Assembly: GCA_017413675.1 (NCBI GenBank)
Contig: JAFPSR010000072.1
Coordinates: 1 to 48,093 of the forward strand
Source: Clostridia bacterium
Lineage (GTDB): Bacteria; Bacillota_A; Clostridia; Christensenellales; UBA1750
Direction of reading: 5' to 3'
Length of the DNA: 48,093 nucleotides
Below, in pieces: positions 40,286 to 48,093 of the stretch; the first letter of the stretch is position 1, and the number at the start of each line of letters is the position of its first letter. The position numbers and the translations under genes are program-made. The notes beneath the pieces were generated by a model. That model was not told where the DNA came from. It did no database searches and was given only the letters and a program-made list of their open reading frames with translations.

Positions 40286-41518
40286 ATGGATTTTATCACT
40301 CTGGATAACGGATTGCGGATCATCGGGGAGCCCATGCCCCAGAGCCGCAGCGTCGCCGTCGGTGTCTGGATCGGGGCAGGTTCCCTGAATGAAACCGAGG
40401 AAAACAACGGGAGTGCCCACTTTATAGAACATATGCTTTTCAAGGGCACGGAAAGAAGAAACGCCCTGGTCCTGGCACAGGAAGCCGACCGGCTGGGAGG
40501 GCAGGGGAATGCCTATACCTCCAAGGACTGCACCTGCTTCTATTACCGGGCGCTGGACACCCATCTTTCCGATGTCATGGACCTGGTCGGGGACCAGGTA
40601 CTGCATTCCCTGCTGGATCCGGAGGAACTGGAACGGGAGAAAGGCGTGATCTGCGAAGAGATCGATATGGCGCAGGATACGCCGGAAGACCTCGTGTATG
40701 AACAAATGTGCGCGGCCTATTTCGGGTCCGACCCGGCTGCCCGGCCTATCCTGGGAACGGCGGAAAAGATCCGTTCCTATACCCGGGAGAATCTTCTGTC
40801 CTTTTACCGGAAGTACTATACCGCCCGGAACTGTGTCCTGTCCGTGGCCGGTCATTATGACCTCGGGGAAGTCCGTACCCTGGCGGAAAAAATATTCGGC
40901 TCCATGCCGGCCGGGGACGTCCGTACCCTGCCCGTGTGGAAGGCGGAGAGGCCGCAGCCCTATGTTTCCTGCGTCAAGGATATCGAACAGGTCCATCTGT
41001 GCCTGGGATTCCCTGGCCCGAACATCGGGGCGGACAACAGCGCCGCCCATGCCCTCCTGCATACCCTGTTCGGGGGCGGCATGTCTTCCCGCCTGTTCCA
41101 GCAGATCCGGGAACGCAGCGGGATGGCCTATTCCGTCTATTCCTTCTCCACGGCGCATCTGGGACGGGGGTTCGGCAGCATCTATGCGGGCTGCTCCGTG
41201 CAGAACGCGCAGAAGGTGCTGGATATGATCCGGGAAGAGATGCAGGCGCTCCGGACCCGGGAAATCACAAAGACGGAATTCGAACAGGCCAGGGAACAGT
41301 CCAAGGCCGGATTGATCCTGTCCGGGGAATCCGTGACCGCACGTATGAGCGCCATCGGGAGAAGGGAACTTCTGCTGAATGAGTATCTATCCGAGGATGC
41401 TATCATTGCCCGGGTGGACCGGGTAACCCGTGAGGATGTCCTCGCCGCTATCGGTGAAATCCTGGAAGGGCCGCTGTGCGTTTCCGTTGTAGGACCGAAG
41501 GTAACCCTGTCTGTGTAA
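40286..41518 (+). CDS. M16-family zinc metallopeptidase
   Basis: A 410-residue processing-peptidase-like protein. The inverted zinc motif HFIEH gives His45, Glu48 and His49, and the distal ligand Glu is in CEEID (about 125). The C-terminal half keeps the FGGGMSSRLFQQIRERSGMAYSVYSF element. There is no signal peptide. In B. subtilis the mlpA/ymxG peptidase gene lies just after pnp, matching this position. The ATG follows AAAAAGGAGA. Confidence 0.93.
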   Translation: MDFITLDNGLRIIGEPMPQSRSVAVGVWIGAGSLNETEENNGSAHFIEHMLFKGTERRNALVLAQEADRLGGQGNAYTSKDCTCFYYRALDTHLSDVMDLVGDQVLHSLLDPEELEREKGVICEEIDMAQDTPEDLVYEQMCAAYFGSDPAARPILGTAEKIRSYTRENLLSFYRKYYTARNCVLSVAGHYDLGEVRTLAEKIFGSMPAGDVRTLPVWKAERPQPYVSCVKDIEQVHLCLGFPGPNIGADNSAAHALLHTLFGGGMSSRLFQQIRERSGMAYSVYSFSTAHLGRGFGSIYAGCSVQNAQKVLDMIREEMQALRTREITKTEFEQAREQSKAGLILSGESVTARMSAIGRRELLLNEYLSEDAIIARVDRVTREDVLAAIGEILEGPLCVSVVGPKVTLSV

Positions 41519-41576
41519 TGGTAACCGAACATTCCGGGAGTGTCTGTCGTTTCGGATATGAGTACTGCCGCTTTCC

Positions 41577-41606
41577 TTGCCTAGTCGGAATGGCGCGTGG
41601 TACAAT
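41577..41606 (+). promoter_or_regulatory. Promoter of the membrane-anchored unknown gene and dusB
   Basis: TTGCCT (41577-41582), 18-base spacer, TACAAT (41601-41606) with an extended -10 TGG. Confidence 0.65.
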
Positions 41607-41628
41607 CTGAGAAGAAGGAGGGAGAAAA

Positions 41629-42273
41629 GTGAAATATCTGCTGCGTTTCGGCTGGTTTACGCTCAGGCTTCTCTGTGTCCTTTTGCTGGTTGCAACGCTC
41701 TCCTTCGCGGCATATACGCATGGAATGAACCGTTCCTTTATCTCCATCCTGCTGCAGAGCGGGATGGATATCCGTGCGAGTGTCCAGTTCGGTTTAAGCG
41801 GCCGGCCGGAACTGAACAAATATTTTACCAGGGCGTGTCTGGAATCGGATCCTATCTGGAAGAATGAGGAATACGCCAATTACGAGATTGCGTCCTTTGA
41901 TACCGATTTCTCCCTGGAAAAACTGACGACCTGGCCGTGGCTGAATACCGCCGAAGCGGTCGTCCTGCACGATGTAACGAGGATTGACGGGTACAAGAAA
42001 CTTTCGGCACAGACGCCGGAAGAACTCAAAAACCCGAATAAGATTCCTGCCCCGGCCTGGAAGGGCGGGGAATATGTCATCCATCTGGTCAAGAAAGACC
42101 AGAGCTGGCTGATCGAAAGCATTGAAAAAACCAGGGATATGGAGATGCCGCCGCGGTTTACGGCAGAACCGACTCCGTATGGGCAGACCGTACCGCCTCC
42201 GACTCCGAAGGCGACAGCGACGCCCGCAGCAACCCTGACGCCGGTTTTTACCCCGGCTCCTTCACAGACCTGA
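41629..42273 (+). CDS. Membrane-anchored protein of unknown function with T/P-rich tail
   Basis: A 214-residue protein I do not recognise. An N-terminal hydrophobic segment (about 8-28) anchors it, the middle (about 35-165) is a soluble domain with aromatic strands (WLNTAEAVVLHDV, YVIHLVKKDQSWLIESIEK) that could be an NTF2-like or similar alpha/beta fold, and the tail (about 175-214) is Pro/Thr/Ala-rich. It should face outside. The start is GTG 7 bases after GGAGGGAG. It is 22 bases before dusB, so both genes share an mRNA, though no functional link is clear. Confidence 0.8.
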   Translation: MKYLLRFGWFTLRLLCVLLLVATLSFAAYTHGMNRSFISILLQSGMDIRASVQFGLSGRPELNKYFTRACLESDPIWKNEEYANYEIASFDTDFSLEKLTTWPWLNTAEAVVLHDVTRIDGYKKLSAQTPEELKNPNKIPAPAWKGGEYVIHLVKKDQSWLIESIEKTRDMEMPPRFTAEPTPYGQTVPPPTPKATATPAATLTPVFTPAPSQT

Positions 42274-42295
42274 CAGAACTCGAGGAAAGAACCCT

Positions 42296-43243
42296 ATGCA
42301 GATCCCACCGGACAGTATCCTTTTAGCGCCTATGGCAGGCATTACGGATTATCCGTTCCGTCTGCTCTGCCGCCGCTACGGGCTGACGTTCGGTTTTACC
42401 GAGATGGTCTCCGCCAAGGCGCTCTGCCTGGCGCCGGACCCCGGGGTACTGGAGCCCCTCCTGTATATCGGGGAAGGGGAGAATCTGGCCGTGCAGCTGT
42501 TCGGATCGGACCCTGTCACCATGGGGGAAGCGGCCAGGAGGCTCAGTGAGCGCCCGTACCGGGCGATCGATATCAATATGGGCTGCCCTGTACGCAAAAT
42601 CGTAGGCGGCGGGGACGGGTCGGCACTCCTCCGGCATCCGGAACTGGCAGAACAGGTTGCACGCAGCGTGGTGCGCAGTACGCACCTGCCGGTGTTTGTA
42701 AAAATGCGCCTGGGATGGGAATCGGGCTGTGAAGAAGGCATCGAACTCGCCCGCAGGATGGAAGACAGCGGTGTCGCCATGCTGACGGTTCACGGCAGGA
42801 CCCGCATGCAGATGTACAGCGGAAATGCCAGTCTGGAGGGAATCCGCAGGATCCGGGAGTCGGTAACCGTGCCGGTGGTCGGCAACGGGGATATCCGTAC
42901 CCGGGAGGATGCGGAAAAAATGCGCAGGGAAACCGGCTGTGATGCCGTAATGGTCGGCAGGGCTGCTCTGGGGAACCCGTTCATCATCGAAGAACTCCGG
43001 GGCGGGGAAACGCCTTCGTTTGCCCGGAAAATCGAAGTGGCGATGGAACATTTGCATCTCAGTGTGGAATTCAAGGGGGAACGGACCGCGATCCCGGAGA
43101 TGCGCAAACAGATCAGCTGGTACCTGCACGGGATGCCGGGAGCTGCCAGGATCCGGGAGAAGATTGTCCATCTGGAACACGAAAACGAGGTGTGCGATAC
43201 ATTGGCTGCCTACCGTGAAAAACTCCTGGAGAGGGAAAAATGA
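42296..43243 (+). CDS. dusB: tRNA-dihydrouridine synthase
   Basis: A 315-residue FMN enzyme. LAPMAGITDYPFRLLCRRYG opens the barrel; the catalytic Cys97 is in DINMGCPVRKIVGGGDGSALL; VFVKMRLGW, LTVHGRTRMQMYSG and VVGNGDI follow. It reduces uridine in the D-loop of tRNA. The ATG follows GAGGAAAG. It could be a DusB- or DusA/C-like subtype; the Firmicutes protein is usually called DusB. Confidence 0.93.
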   Translation: MQIPPDSILLAPMAGITDYPFRLLCRRYGLTFGFTEMVSAKALCLAPDPGVLEPLLYIGEGENLAVQLFGSDPVTMGEAARRLSERPYRAIDINMGCPVRKIVGGGDGSALLRHPELAEQVARSVVRSTHLPVFVKMRLGWESGCEEGIELARRMEDSGVAMLTVHGRTRMQMYSGNASLEGIRRIRESVTVPVVGNGDIRTREDAEKMRRETGCDAVMVGRAALGNPFIIEELRGGETPSFARKIEVAMEHLHLSVEFKGERTAIPEMRKQISWYLHGMPGAARIREKIVHLEHENEVCDTLAAYREKLLEREK

Positions 43244-43304
43244 CAACAGAATCAACCGGGGAAGGGTACCCCGTAAAATATGAAAAGTTGGAGTGTATAA
43301 CATC

Positions 43305-44294
43305 ATGGCTGTTCTGGTGACGGGAGGAGCTGGCTACATCGGTAGCCATACGGTCAGAAGGCTTACGGAAGCCGGGGAGAAGGTCGTTGCACTGGATAAC
43401 CTGGCAACAGGACATGTGTCGGCAGTGACACAGGTTCCCCTGATTCGGGAGGATATTCTTCATACCGACCGGATCGAGCAGATTCTCAAAGGGTACGGGA
43501 TCGAGAGTGTTGTCCACTTTGCCGCTTTTTCCCAGGTGGGGGAAAGCATGCGCAATCCCATGAAGTATTACCGCAACAATGTAGAGGGAACGCTTTCCCT
43601 GCTGCGTGCCATGGTGAATGCGGGCGTGGACAAGATTGTTTTTTCCTCGACGGCAGCCCTGTATGGGAATGCAGCTGCTGACCGCCCGATTACGGAAGAG
43701 GATCCAATCCAGCCTACCAGTGTCTATGGCAGGACCAAACAGATGATTGAAACGGCACTGCGGGATTTTGATATGGTATACCACCTGCGTTCCGTATGCC
43801 TTCGGTATTTCAATGCATCCGGCGCCCAGGAAGACGGGACGCTGGGGGAAGACCACCGGCCGGAAAGCCATCTGATTCCCAATGCCCTGTTTACCGCTTT
43901 GGGACAGCGTGACCGGTTTACCCTCTTCGGGACGGATTATCCGACCCGGGACGGCACCTGCATCCGGGACTATATCCATGTGCAGGATCTGGCGGAAGCA
44001 CACCTGCTGGCCCTCCGGGCCCTGCGGGACGGCCTGCCCACCGACAGTATGAATCTCGGGGTCGGGGAAGGGTACAGCAACCGGGAAATCCTTTCCATGG
44101 TGGAAAAAGTCACAGGGAAGTCCCTGCGTGTGGAAGAAGCCGACCGCCGGGCCGGGGATCCTCCGGTCCTGGTAGCGTCCAGCGCAAAAGCGCGCCGCCT
44201 GCTCGGATGGGAACCTGTCCATTCTTCCCTGGAAAACATCGTCGGAAGTGCCTACAGATGGCATCTGAACCATCCCGAGGGATATGCGGACTGA
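43305..44294 (+). CDS. galE: UDP-glucose 4-epimerase
   Basis: A 329-residue short-chain dehydrogenase-type epimerase. NAD-binding GGAGYIGS is at 7-14, the catalytic Tyr141 and Lys145 in SVYGRTK, and SST (114-116) completes the active site. RYFNASGA, IPNAL and TCIRDYIHVQDLA are GalE motifs. It interconverts UDP-glucose and UDP-galactose. ATG at 43305 lies 11 bases after GGAG; a GTG at 43293 in the same frame is possible. No other Leloir genes are adjacent. Confidence 0.95.
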   Translation: MAVLVTGGAGYIGSHTVRRLTEAGEKVVALDNLATGHVSAVTQVPLIREDILHTDRIEQILKGYGIESVVHFAAFSQVGESMRNPMKYYRNNVEGTLSLLRAMVNAGVDKIVFSSTAALYGNAAADRPITEEDPIQPTSVYGRTKQMIETALRDFDMVYHLRSVCLRYFNASGAQEDGTLGEDHRPESHLIPNALFTALGQRDRFTLFGTDYPTRDGTCIRDYIHVQDLAEAHLLALRALRDGLPTDSMNLGVGEGYSNREILSMVEKVTGKSLRVEEADRRAGDPPVLVASSAKARRLLGWEPVHSSLENIVGSAYRWHLNHPEGYAD

Positions 44295-44350
44295 TTGGTC
44301 CGGGTTCCTGCGGGAAGATAGAACTGTAATTGTCTGGAATGGAGAGAACC

Positions 44351-46144
44351 GTGAAGAAGATCGTAATACTGCTGCTGGCGGTATCCATGCTGCTGTGCGT
44401 TTCCTGTAGGAACGCTTCCCCGGCACCGGGAAGTACCGTGCCGGGATATTATGGCGCAGGACAGACCCTGACCGGCGGGAGCGATTCATCCGGGGCTGCC
44501 GCCCTGGTACAGGGGGATGTTGTCCGGAACGGGGAAGAACTCTGTTTCTCGTTCGGGTTTGCGGATGCAGACGGAAACCGGGTTACGGTACCGTCTTACA
44601 GCCTGTCCCTGACGGAGGATCCGATCCGGCTGTGCCTGACGGTGCCTTCCATGCAGTTTCCCTTCGGAACGTCCTTCGCACCGATCAAACCCTGTCTGGG
44701 CTGCGTGCAGGAGGATGGGGAGAAGGGGACCAGTACCCTGTATTTCCAGTTTATGGGGCAGCAGTGTTTCAAGGCATCCGTAAAAGAGAATATCCTGACG
44801 GTTTCTGTCCGTCCCTGCGACGGCACGGAGCAGGAAGCAGCCTATATCGCCGTCAGTGCCAAAACATCCGACTGCCGTCTGGCAGGAGCGGAGCCGTCTG
44901 CGGAAACCGGAACGGTTTCCTGGGGAGAGAAGGGATTTCACCCTGTGCTCTGTGCGGACGGGGAACATATCCTGCTTCTGAGCAGTCCTTACACGCAGAT
45001 GGAGGAACTGGACCGGGTTCTTCTTTCGCTGAAAGAGGAACTGGAACAGGGCGGGGATGACCGGATTCCGCAGGTCTTCCACCTGATCCGCGGGGAGGTT
45101 CCCGTTTATCAGGAACTGATCTCCCGGGCGGCCATCGATGAACTGGGGGCCATGGATACGGGTTCGGAGACTGTCAAACCCGAGATGTGGGCAACGGATG
45201 CCCGCTTCCTGAACTGGAACGGGGACAGGACGTCTGCCCTGATGGCCCGCCAGATCCTGGTCGAGAACCTGGCCGGGGGCAGTACGCAGAAATATGAGCA
45301 GTTGTATCTGTATCCGGAAAACGATGTTCCGCAGATCCTTGCGGATGTGGAGATGGGCCTGATCGCCAAGGCGGAGTTCTCACCGGACGGTTCCATGGTT
45401 GCCTTTATAGAGGTCTCGGACGGGTTCCGTCTTCTGTACCTGTATGATATCCGCAGTGAAACCCTGCTGTATCTGCCCGGGGAAGGGCTCGGGGAATATA
45501 CCGCGGACTTTGTCTGGAATACGGACGGCCGTCTGTACTGTATGTGCGGTGCGGAAAAAATGCAGCTGATGCTCTTTGACCCGTATCTTACGGAAGACGA
45601 TGAAGACAGGATCCGGGTTGTGGAAGAACGGGAGGGTTTCTCCGGAAATATCTTCCTGAACGGCGGGAAACTGTACCTGAACGGGGACGACGACATGATC
45701 TATATCCTTGATCCCGCAACGGGGGACAGGGGACTATATGCGGACGGCGCCATTCTTTCCATCACCGAAGACGGACGGTATATGGCCATCCTGCGTCCGT
45801 GTGCCACAGGCTGCGGACGGGAGCTGGTAATCCGGGATACGCAGAGCGAAGAATCTGCGGTGATCTCGGACGATGTGCCGGTCATGGGGGTATGCTGGAT
45901 GCGTGACCAGAGAACGCTGTGCTGCCTGGTGACCAACGAAGGCAGTGACAGGGAAATCTACCCTTCCATCCTGCGGAAAGCGGAAGCGGGCAAGAACGGA
46001 TTTGTCCAGATCGGAAGGCTTGCGTCCAACAGCGTTTTTGCAGGGAAGGAAGACGATATGATCGTTCTCGTTTCCTCCTACCAGGCACGTGCGGATGCTT
46101 ATGCACCGGTAACATTCCGGCTGCAGCTTCCCAAAATCATGTAA
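44351..46144 (+). CDS. Large lipoprotein with beta-propeller-like C-terminal half
   Basis: A 597-residue protein. I prefer the GTG at 44351, 6 bases after GGAGAG, over the ATG at 44339 that overlaps that site. The N-terminal signal ends CVSC with the lipid Cys19; position -3 is Cys, which is unusual. Residues about 20-270 form an undefined beta-rich region. From about 290 there are WD40/TolB-like repeats: AEFSPDGSMVAFIEV, ADFVWNTDGRLYCMC, ILSITEDGRYMAILR. So it is an outward-facing lipoprotein with a probable propeller; the ligand is unknown. A strong terminator follows. Confidence 0.85.
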   Translation: MKKIVILLLAVSMLLCVSCRNASPAPGSTVPGYYGAGQTLTGGSDSSGAAALVQGDVVRNGEELCFSFGFADADGNRVTVPSYSLSLTEDPIRLCLTVPSMQFPFGTSFAPIKPCLGCVQEDGEKGTSTLYFQFMGQQCFKASVKENILTVSVRPCDGTEQEAAYIAVSAKTSDCRLAGAEPSAETGTVSWGEKGFHPVLCADGEHILLLSSPYTQMEELDRVLLSLKEELEQGGDDRIPQVFHLIRGEVPVYQELISRAAIDELGAMDTGSETVKPEMWATDARFLNWNGDRTSALMARQILVENLAGGSTQKYEQLYLYPENDVPQILADVEMGLIAKAEFSPDGSMVAFIEVSDGFRLLYLYDIRSETLLYLPGEGLGEYTADFVWNTDGRLYCMCGAEKMQLMLFDPYLTEDDEDRIRVVEEREGFSGNIFLNGGKLYLNGDDDMIYILDPATGDRGLYADGAILSITEDGRYMAILRPCATGCGRELVIRDTQSEESAVISDDVPVMGVCWMRDQRTLCCLVTNEGSDREIYPSILRKAEAGKNGFVQIGRLASNSVFAGKEDDMIVLVSSYQARADAYAPVTFRLQLPKIM

Positions 46145-46154
46145 ACGAAAATAG

Positions 46155-46194
46155 AAAAAGCTGATTGCTGTGATTCGGCAGCAATCAGCTTTTT
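46155..46194. terminator. Strong bidirectional terminator
   Basis: A perfect 16-bp stem (46155-46170 with 46179-46194, 8-base loop) with AAAAA and TTTTT ends lies between convergent genes, 10 bases past the lipoprotein stop. Confidence 0.93.
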
Positions 46195-46233
46195 GCATAT
46201 AGAAAGCAGATTGTCATTCCTTCCTGAGGAGCT

Positions 46234-47346
46234 TTATTCCGGTTGGGCGGCGCAGGTGGCTTCCAGCCAGTGCTTGACTTCCGCGCCGATGACCTGTGCC
46301 ATCCGGAAAAATCCCAGGTCATTGGGATGTGTCCCGTCTACCGTGCAGTCCCCGCGCTGCAGTCCGGCGAACAGCGTCCTTCCGTCGATAAAGGACACAT
46401 GTTTGTCCCCCAGCTTCACGGCACGGTTGTAGGCGGCATAAATGATCTGGCGGCGGAGTCCGGCTTCGGGCGCTATGGTCCCTACGGCGGGAAGCAGTTC
46501 CTTTCGATCCACATCGGGCAGTGAAACCATGATATACGGGGTATCCGGGTGGGATGCCCGGAAGGTATCGTACAGAGGCTCATAGGTAGCAGCCAGATAA
46601 GCGGCATTGGTTGCATTATGGTCGTAGTCACAGACAAAAACACTCATGTCCAGGCCGGCCAGGTATTCCGCCATGGCTTTTTCCCCTTTGGCGTTTCCGG
46701 AAAATCCGAGGTTGATATGGTCACAGTCCAGCGCACGGGAGATCATTGCCTGGTAGCTGTTTCCGGGGCGGGAAGCGCATAGTCCCTGGGTAATGGAGGA
46801 ACCGTAGTAGACAACCGGTTTTTCCCAGCGATATTTCCTGGGCGGCAGGACGGTAGTATCTTTTTCCAGCCCGACTGCCAGGGCATCCACGCCGTTGAAC
46901 AGCGGCATATGGATCATGATCTCGCACATCCCGCCCGGCAGTTCCGAAAGGACCTCAAACCCGCCTTTCATATCTACGGTCGGTCGGAAGGTACCCAGGT
47001 ACACATATTCCCCGCCGCGGTAGATGTACATATCAAAACCGTAGACACCGGTGAATGCCATATGGTCCATGCGGGAAACATCAGACATTTCCACATGCAG
47101 TGCCACATAGGGGGAATCGGTCTTGAAGCGGATCCGACCGCCGGCAGTGCTCAGCGCCAGCCTTGCTACATTCGGTGAAATACGGAGGGCTGTTTCTTCC
47201 GGCATCCGGCGGAATACGCCGTCTGCCTTCGGCTCATAGAGCCCGTCGATTGCAAAGGGTTCCGCCTTGGGGGAGTACCATACCAGGTCCGGTTTCTGAA
47301 TTCGTACGGATAATGCCTTGTTTGGATCAAGCTTTGCAATCTCCAT
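46234..47346 (-). CDS. SGNH/GDSL hydrolase with N-terminal jelly-roll domain
   Basis: A 370-residue cytoplasmic esterase-type protein. The start at 47346 follows GGAGG by 9 bases; the frame upstream lacks a site. The N-terminal part (about 10-170) is a beta-rich carbohydrate-esterase-type domain. The SGNH part has block I YYGSSITQG (nucleophile Ser184), INLGFSGNAKGE as block II, and DGTHPNDLGFFRMA with Asp337 and His340. Such enzymes often remove acetyl groups from glycans. No signal peptide is present, so the substrate would be imported. The gene stands alone behind a palindromic operator. Confidence 0.9.
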   Translation of the reverse strand: MEIAKLDPNKALSVRIQKPDLVWYSPKAEPFAIDGLYEPKADGVFRRMPEETALRISPNVARLALSTAGGRIRFKTDSPYVALHVEMSDVSRMDHMAFTGVYGFDMYIYRGGEYVYLGTFRPTVDMKGGFEVLSELPGGMCEIMIHMPLFNGVDALAVGLEKDTTVLPPRKYRWEKPVVYYGSSITQGLCASRPGNSYQAMISRALDCDHINLGFSGNAKGEKAMAEYLAGLDMSVFVCDYDHNATNAAYLAATYEPLYDTFRASHPDTPYIMVSLPDVDRKELLPAVGTIAPEAGLRRQIIYAAYNRAVKLGDKHVSFIDGRTLFAGLQRGDCTVDGTHPNDLGFFRMAQVIGAEVKHWLEATCAAQPE

Positions 47347-47410
47347 TGTTTGTATCCTCCTGTCGGCTGTCATAGTAAGACAAATTGATTTTTTACCGAA
47401 GATGGGGTCT

Positions 47411-47428
47411 GTGTCCTGTACAGGACAC
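47411..47428. promoter_or_regulatory. Perfect 18-base palindromic operator
   Basis: GTGTCCTGTACAGGACAC is an exact palindrome located just downstream of the predicted start of the SGNH gene mRNA. It is the size and position of a repressor site, and flanking GGG/CCC bases extend the symmetry in part. Confidence 0.75.
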
Positions 47429-47440
47429 CCCTTCCTGCTT

Positions 47441-47469
47441 ATTATATGATGAATGGAGTCCGAACGGAA
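47441..47469 (-). promoter_or_regulatory. Promoter of the SGNH hydrolase gene
   Basis: Minus-strand TATAAT (47446-47441) is perfect; the -35 (TTCCGT, 47469-47464, 17-base spacer) is weak. Start predicted near 47434, leaving a leader of about 88 bases that contains the palindrome. Confidence 0.6.
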
Positions 47470-47513
47470 ACCGGTTTTCCTTTTTTCGGGAGGATTTTTC
47501 CATGCTTTGCAGT

Positions 47514-47547
47514 AAAAAGACGGCATGATCCGGAGATCATACCGTCT
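47514..47547 (-). terminator. Terminator of the degV gene
   Basis: On the minus strand a 13-bp stem with one mismatch (47547-47535 with 47530-47518) runs into TTTTT (47518-47514). It is 18 bases past the degV stop. Confidence 0.85.
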
Positions 47548-47565
47548 GGGAAAGCTGCGGGATGT

Positions 47566-48093
47566 TTATTTCTCACTGCCCCTGGGTTTGCCCCAGAAGA
47601 AGAGCGCAACGGTACCGGGACCGGAATGCGCACCGATCACCGTGCCGATATCATTGATCAAAACCTTACCCTTGAGCTGCGGGAAGGCTTCTTCTACCGC
47701 CTGGGCAAGAGCCAGTGCGTCTTCATAACAGTTGGAATGGCTGATGTAGCATTTTTCCGCATAATCAGCGCCGCCGAGCGCGTACTTCTGCATCTTGGTG
47801 ACGGTTACCGCTTTGGCTTTCTTTTTGCTGCGGATTTTTTCCATGGGGATCAGGTGGCCGGCTTCGTCTACATGCAGGAGGGGGCAGATCCCCAGGATTC
47901 CGGCGACAAAGCCGGCTGTCTTTGAAACCCGGCCGCCCTTAATGTAGAACGTCAGGTCCGTGGAGTAGAACCAGTGGTGAACTTCCAGTTTATGGTCTTC
48001 CACCCAGGCGGCGAGCTCTTCCAGTCCCATGCCGGCATCCCGGAGGTCGGCAGCCTTGTCTACCAGAAGGCCGTATCCGGAGGAGGCGGCCAG
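47566..48093 (-). CDS. DegV family fatty-acid-binding protein, 3' part (start outside window)
   Basis: 175 residues of the C-terminal two thirds are seen; the frame runs off the right edge. The family pattern is clear: SGYGLLVDKAADLRDAG, TDLTFYIKGGRVS, then GILGICPLLHVDEAGHLIPMEKIRSKKKA. DegV (FakB-like) proteins hold a fatty acid and present it to the kinase FakA for entry into phospholipid synthesis. Whether this member binds fatty acid cannot be told. No fakA is in the window. Confidence 0.9.
   Translation of the reverse strand: MAASSGYGLLVDKAADLRDAGMGLEELAAWVEDHKLEVHHWFYSTDLTFYIKGGRVSKTAGFVAGILGICPLLHVDEAGHLIPMEKIRSKKKAKAVTVTKMQKYALGGADYAEKCYISHSNCYEDALALAQAVEEAFPQLKGKVLINDIGTVIGAHSGPGTVALFFWGKPRGSEK

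Noticed and set aside
37946..41158. Minus-strand open frame of 1070 codons opposite pnp and the M16 gene
   Set aside because: Antisense shadow created by GC-rich codon third positions; no ribosome site or family motif.

Overview
The window reads as one contiguous piece of a Gram-positive, probably anaerobic Clostridia-type chromosome. The basis is gene content and order: PolC-type replicative polymerase, the frr-uppS-cdsA-dxr-rseP-ispG-polC-rimP-nusA-rnpM-ylxQ-infB-rbfA-(DHH)-truB-ribF-rpsO-pnp block, indolepyruvate:ferredoxin oxidoreductase, an NfnAB-type transhydrogenase, a PadR/DUF2812 pair and DegV. Base composition is moderately GC-rich throughout, with no obvious compositional break, insertion sequence, integrase, tRNA, rRNA or CRISPR array. 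Species is not determinable from the sequence alone; a gut or rumen Clostridia lineage is an inference.

Left part (1-8.7 kb): the 3' part of a PASTA-repeat surface protein; convergent minus-strand genes for a lipoprotein with two cystatin/stefin-like segments and a PadR-DUF2812 operon with a palindromic operator on its promoter; a polar amino-acid ABC transporter (binding lipoprotein, attenuating hairpin, permease, ATPase); then a tightly overlapped run of free-methionine-sulfoxide reductase, C_GCAxxG_C_C protein, HAD phosphatase, BioY and a membrane-anchored cyclophilin, closed by a strong terminator.

Middle part (8.7-18.4 kb): nth overlaps the start of nfnA-nfnB; a CapA-like membrane protein lacking a usual metal-ligand motif; a PfkB sugar kinase; the convergent iorAB operon; and a divergent GH29 alpha-L-fucosidase. 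IorAB makes reduced ferredoxin and NfnAB could use it to make NADPH, so the two form a plausible but unproven redox pair.

Right part (18.4-41.5 kb): the large information-processing and envelope-precursor block. It has its own promoter before frr and is cut into transcription units by a terminator after polC and a promoter before rimP, a promoter before rpsO, and a terminator after pnp. The rimP, rpsO and pnp 5' leaders are all strongly foldable, which fits autoregulation by NusA, S15 and PNPase. The last section (41.5-48.1 kb) has a membrane-anchored unknown protein, dusB, galE, a large beta-propeller-like lipoprotein, a minus-strand SGNH hydrolase with a perfect 18-nt palindrome just downstream of its promoter, and a DegV gene truncated by the window end.

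I did not find a clearly new multi-gene system. The best leads are the bacterial tandem cystatin-like lipoprotein, the structured rimP/rpsO/pnp leaders, the SGNH-gene operator, the degenerate CapA protein and an unrecognised 107-residue gene between frr and uppS.
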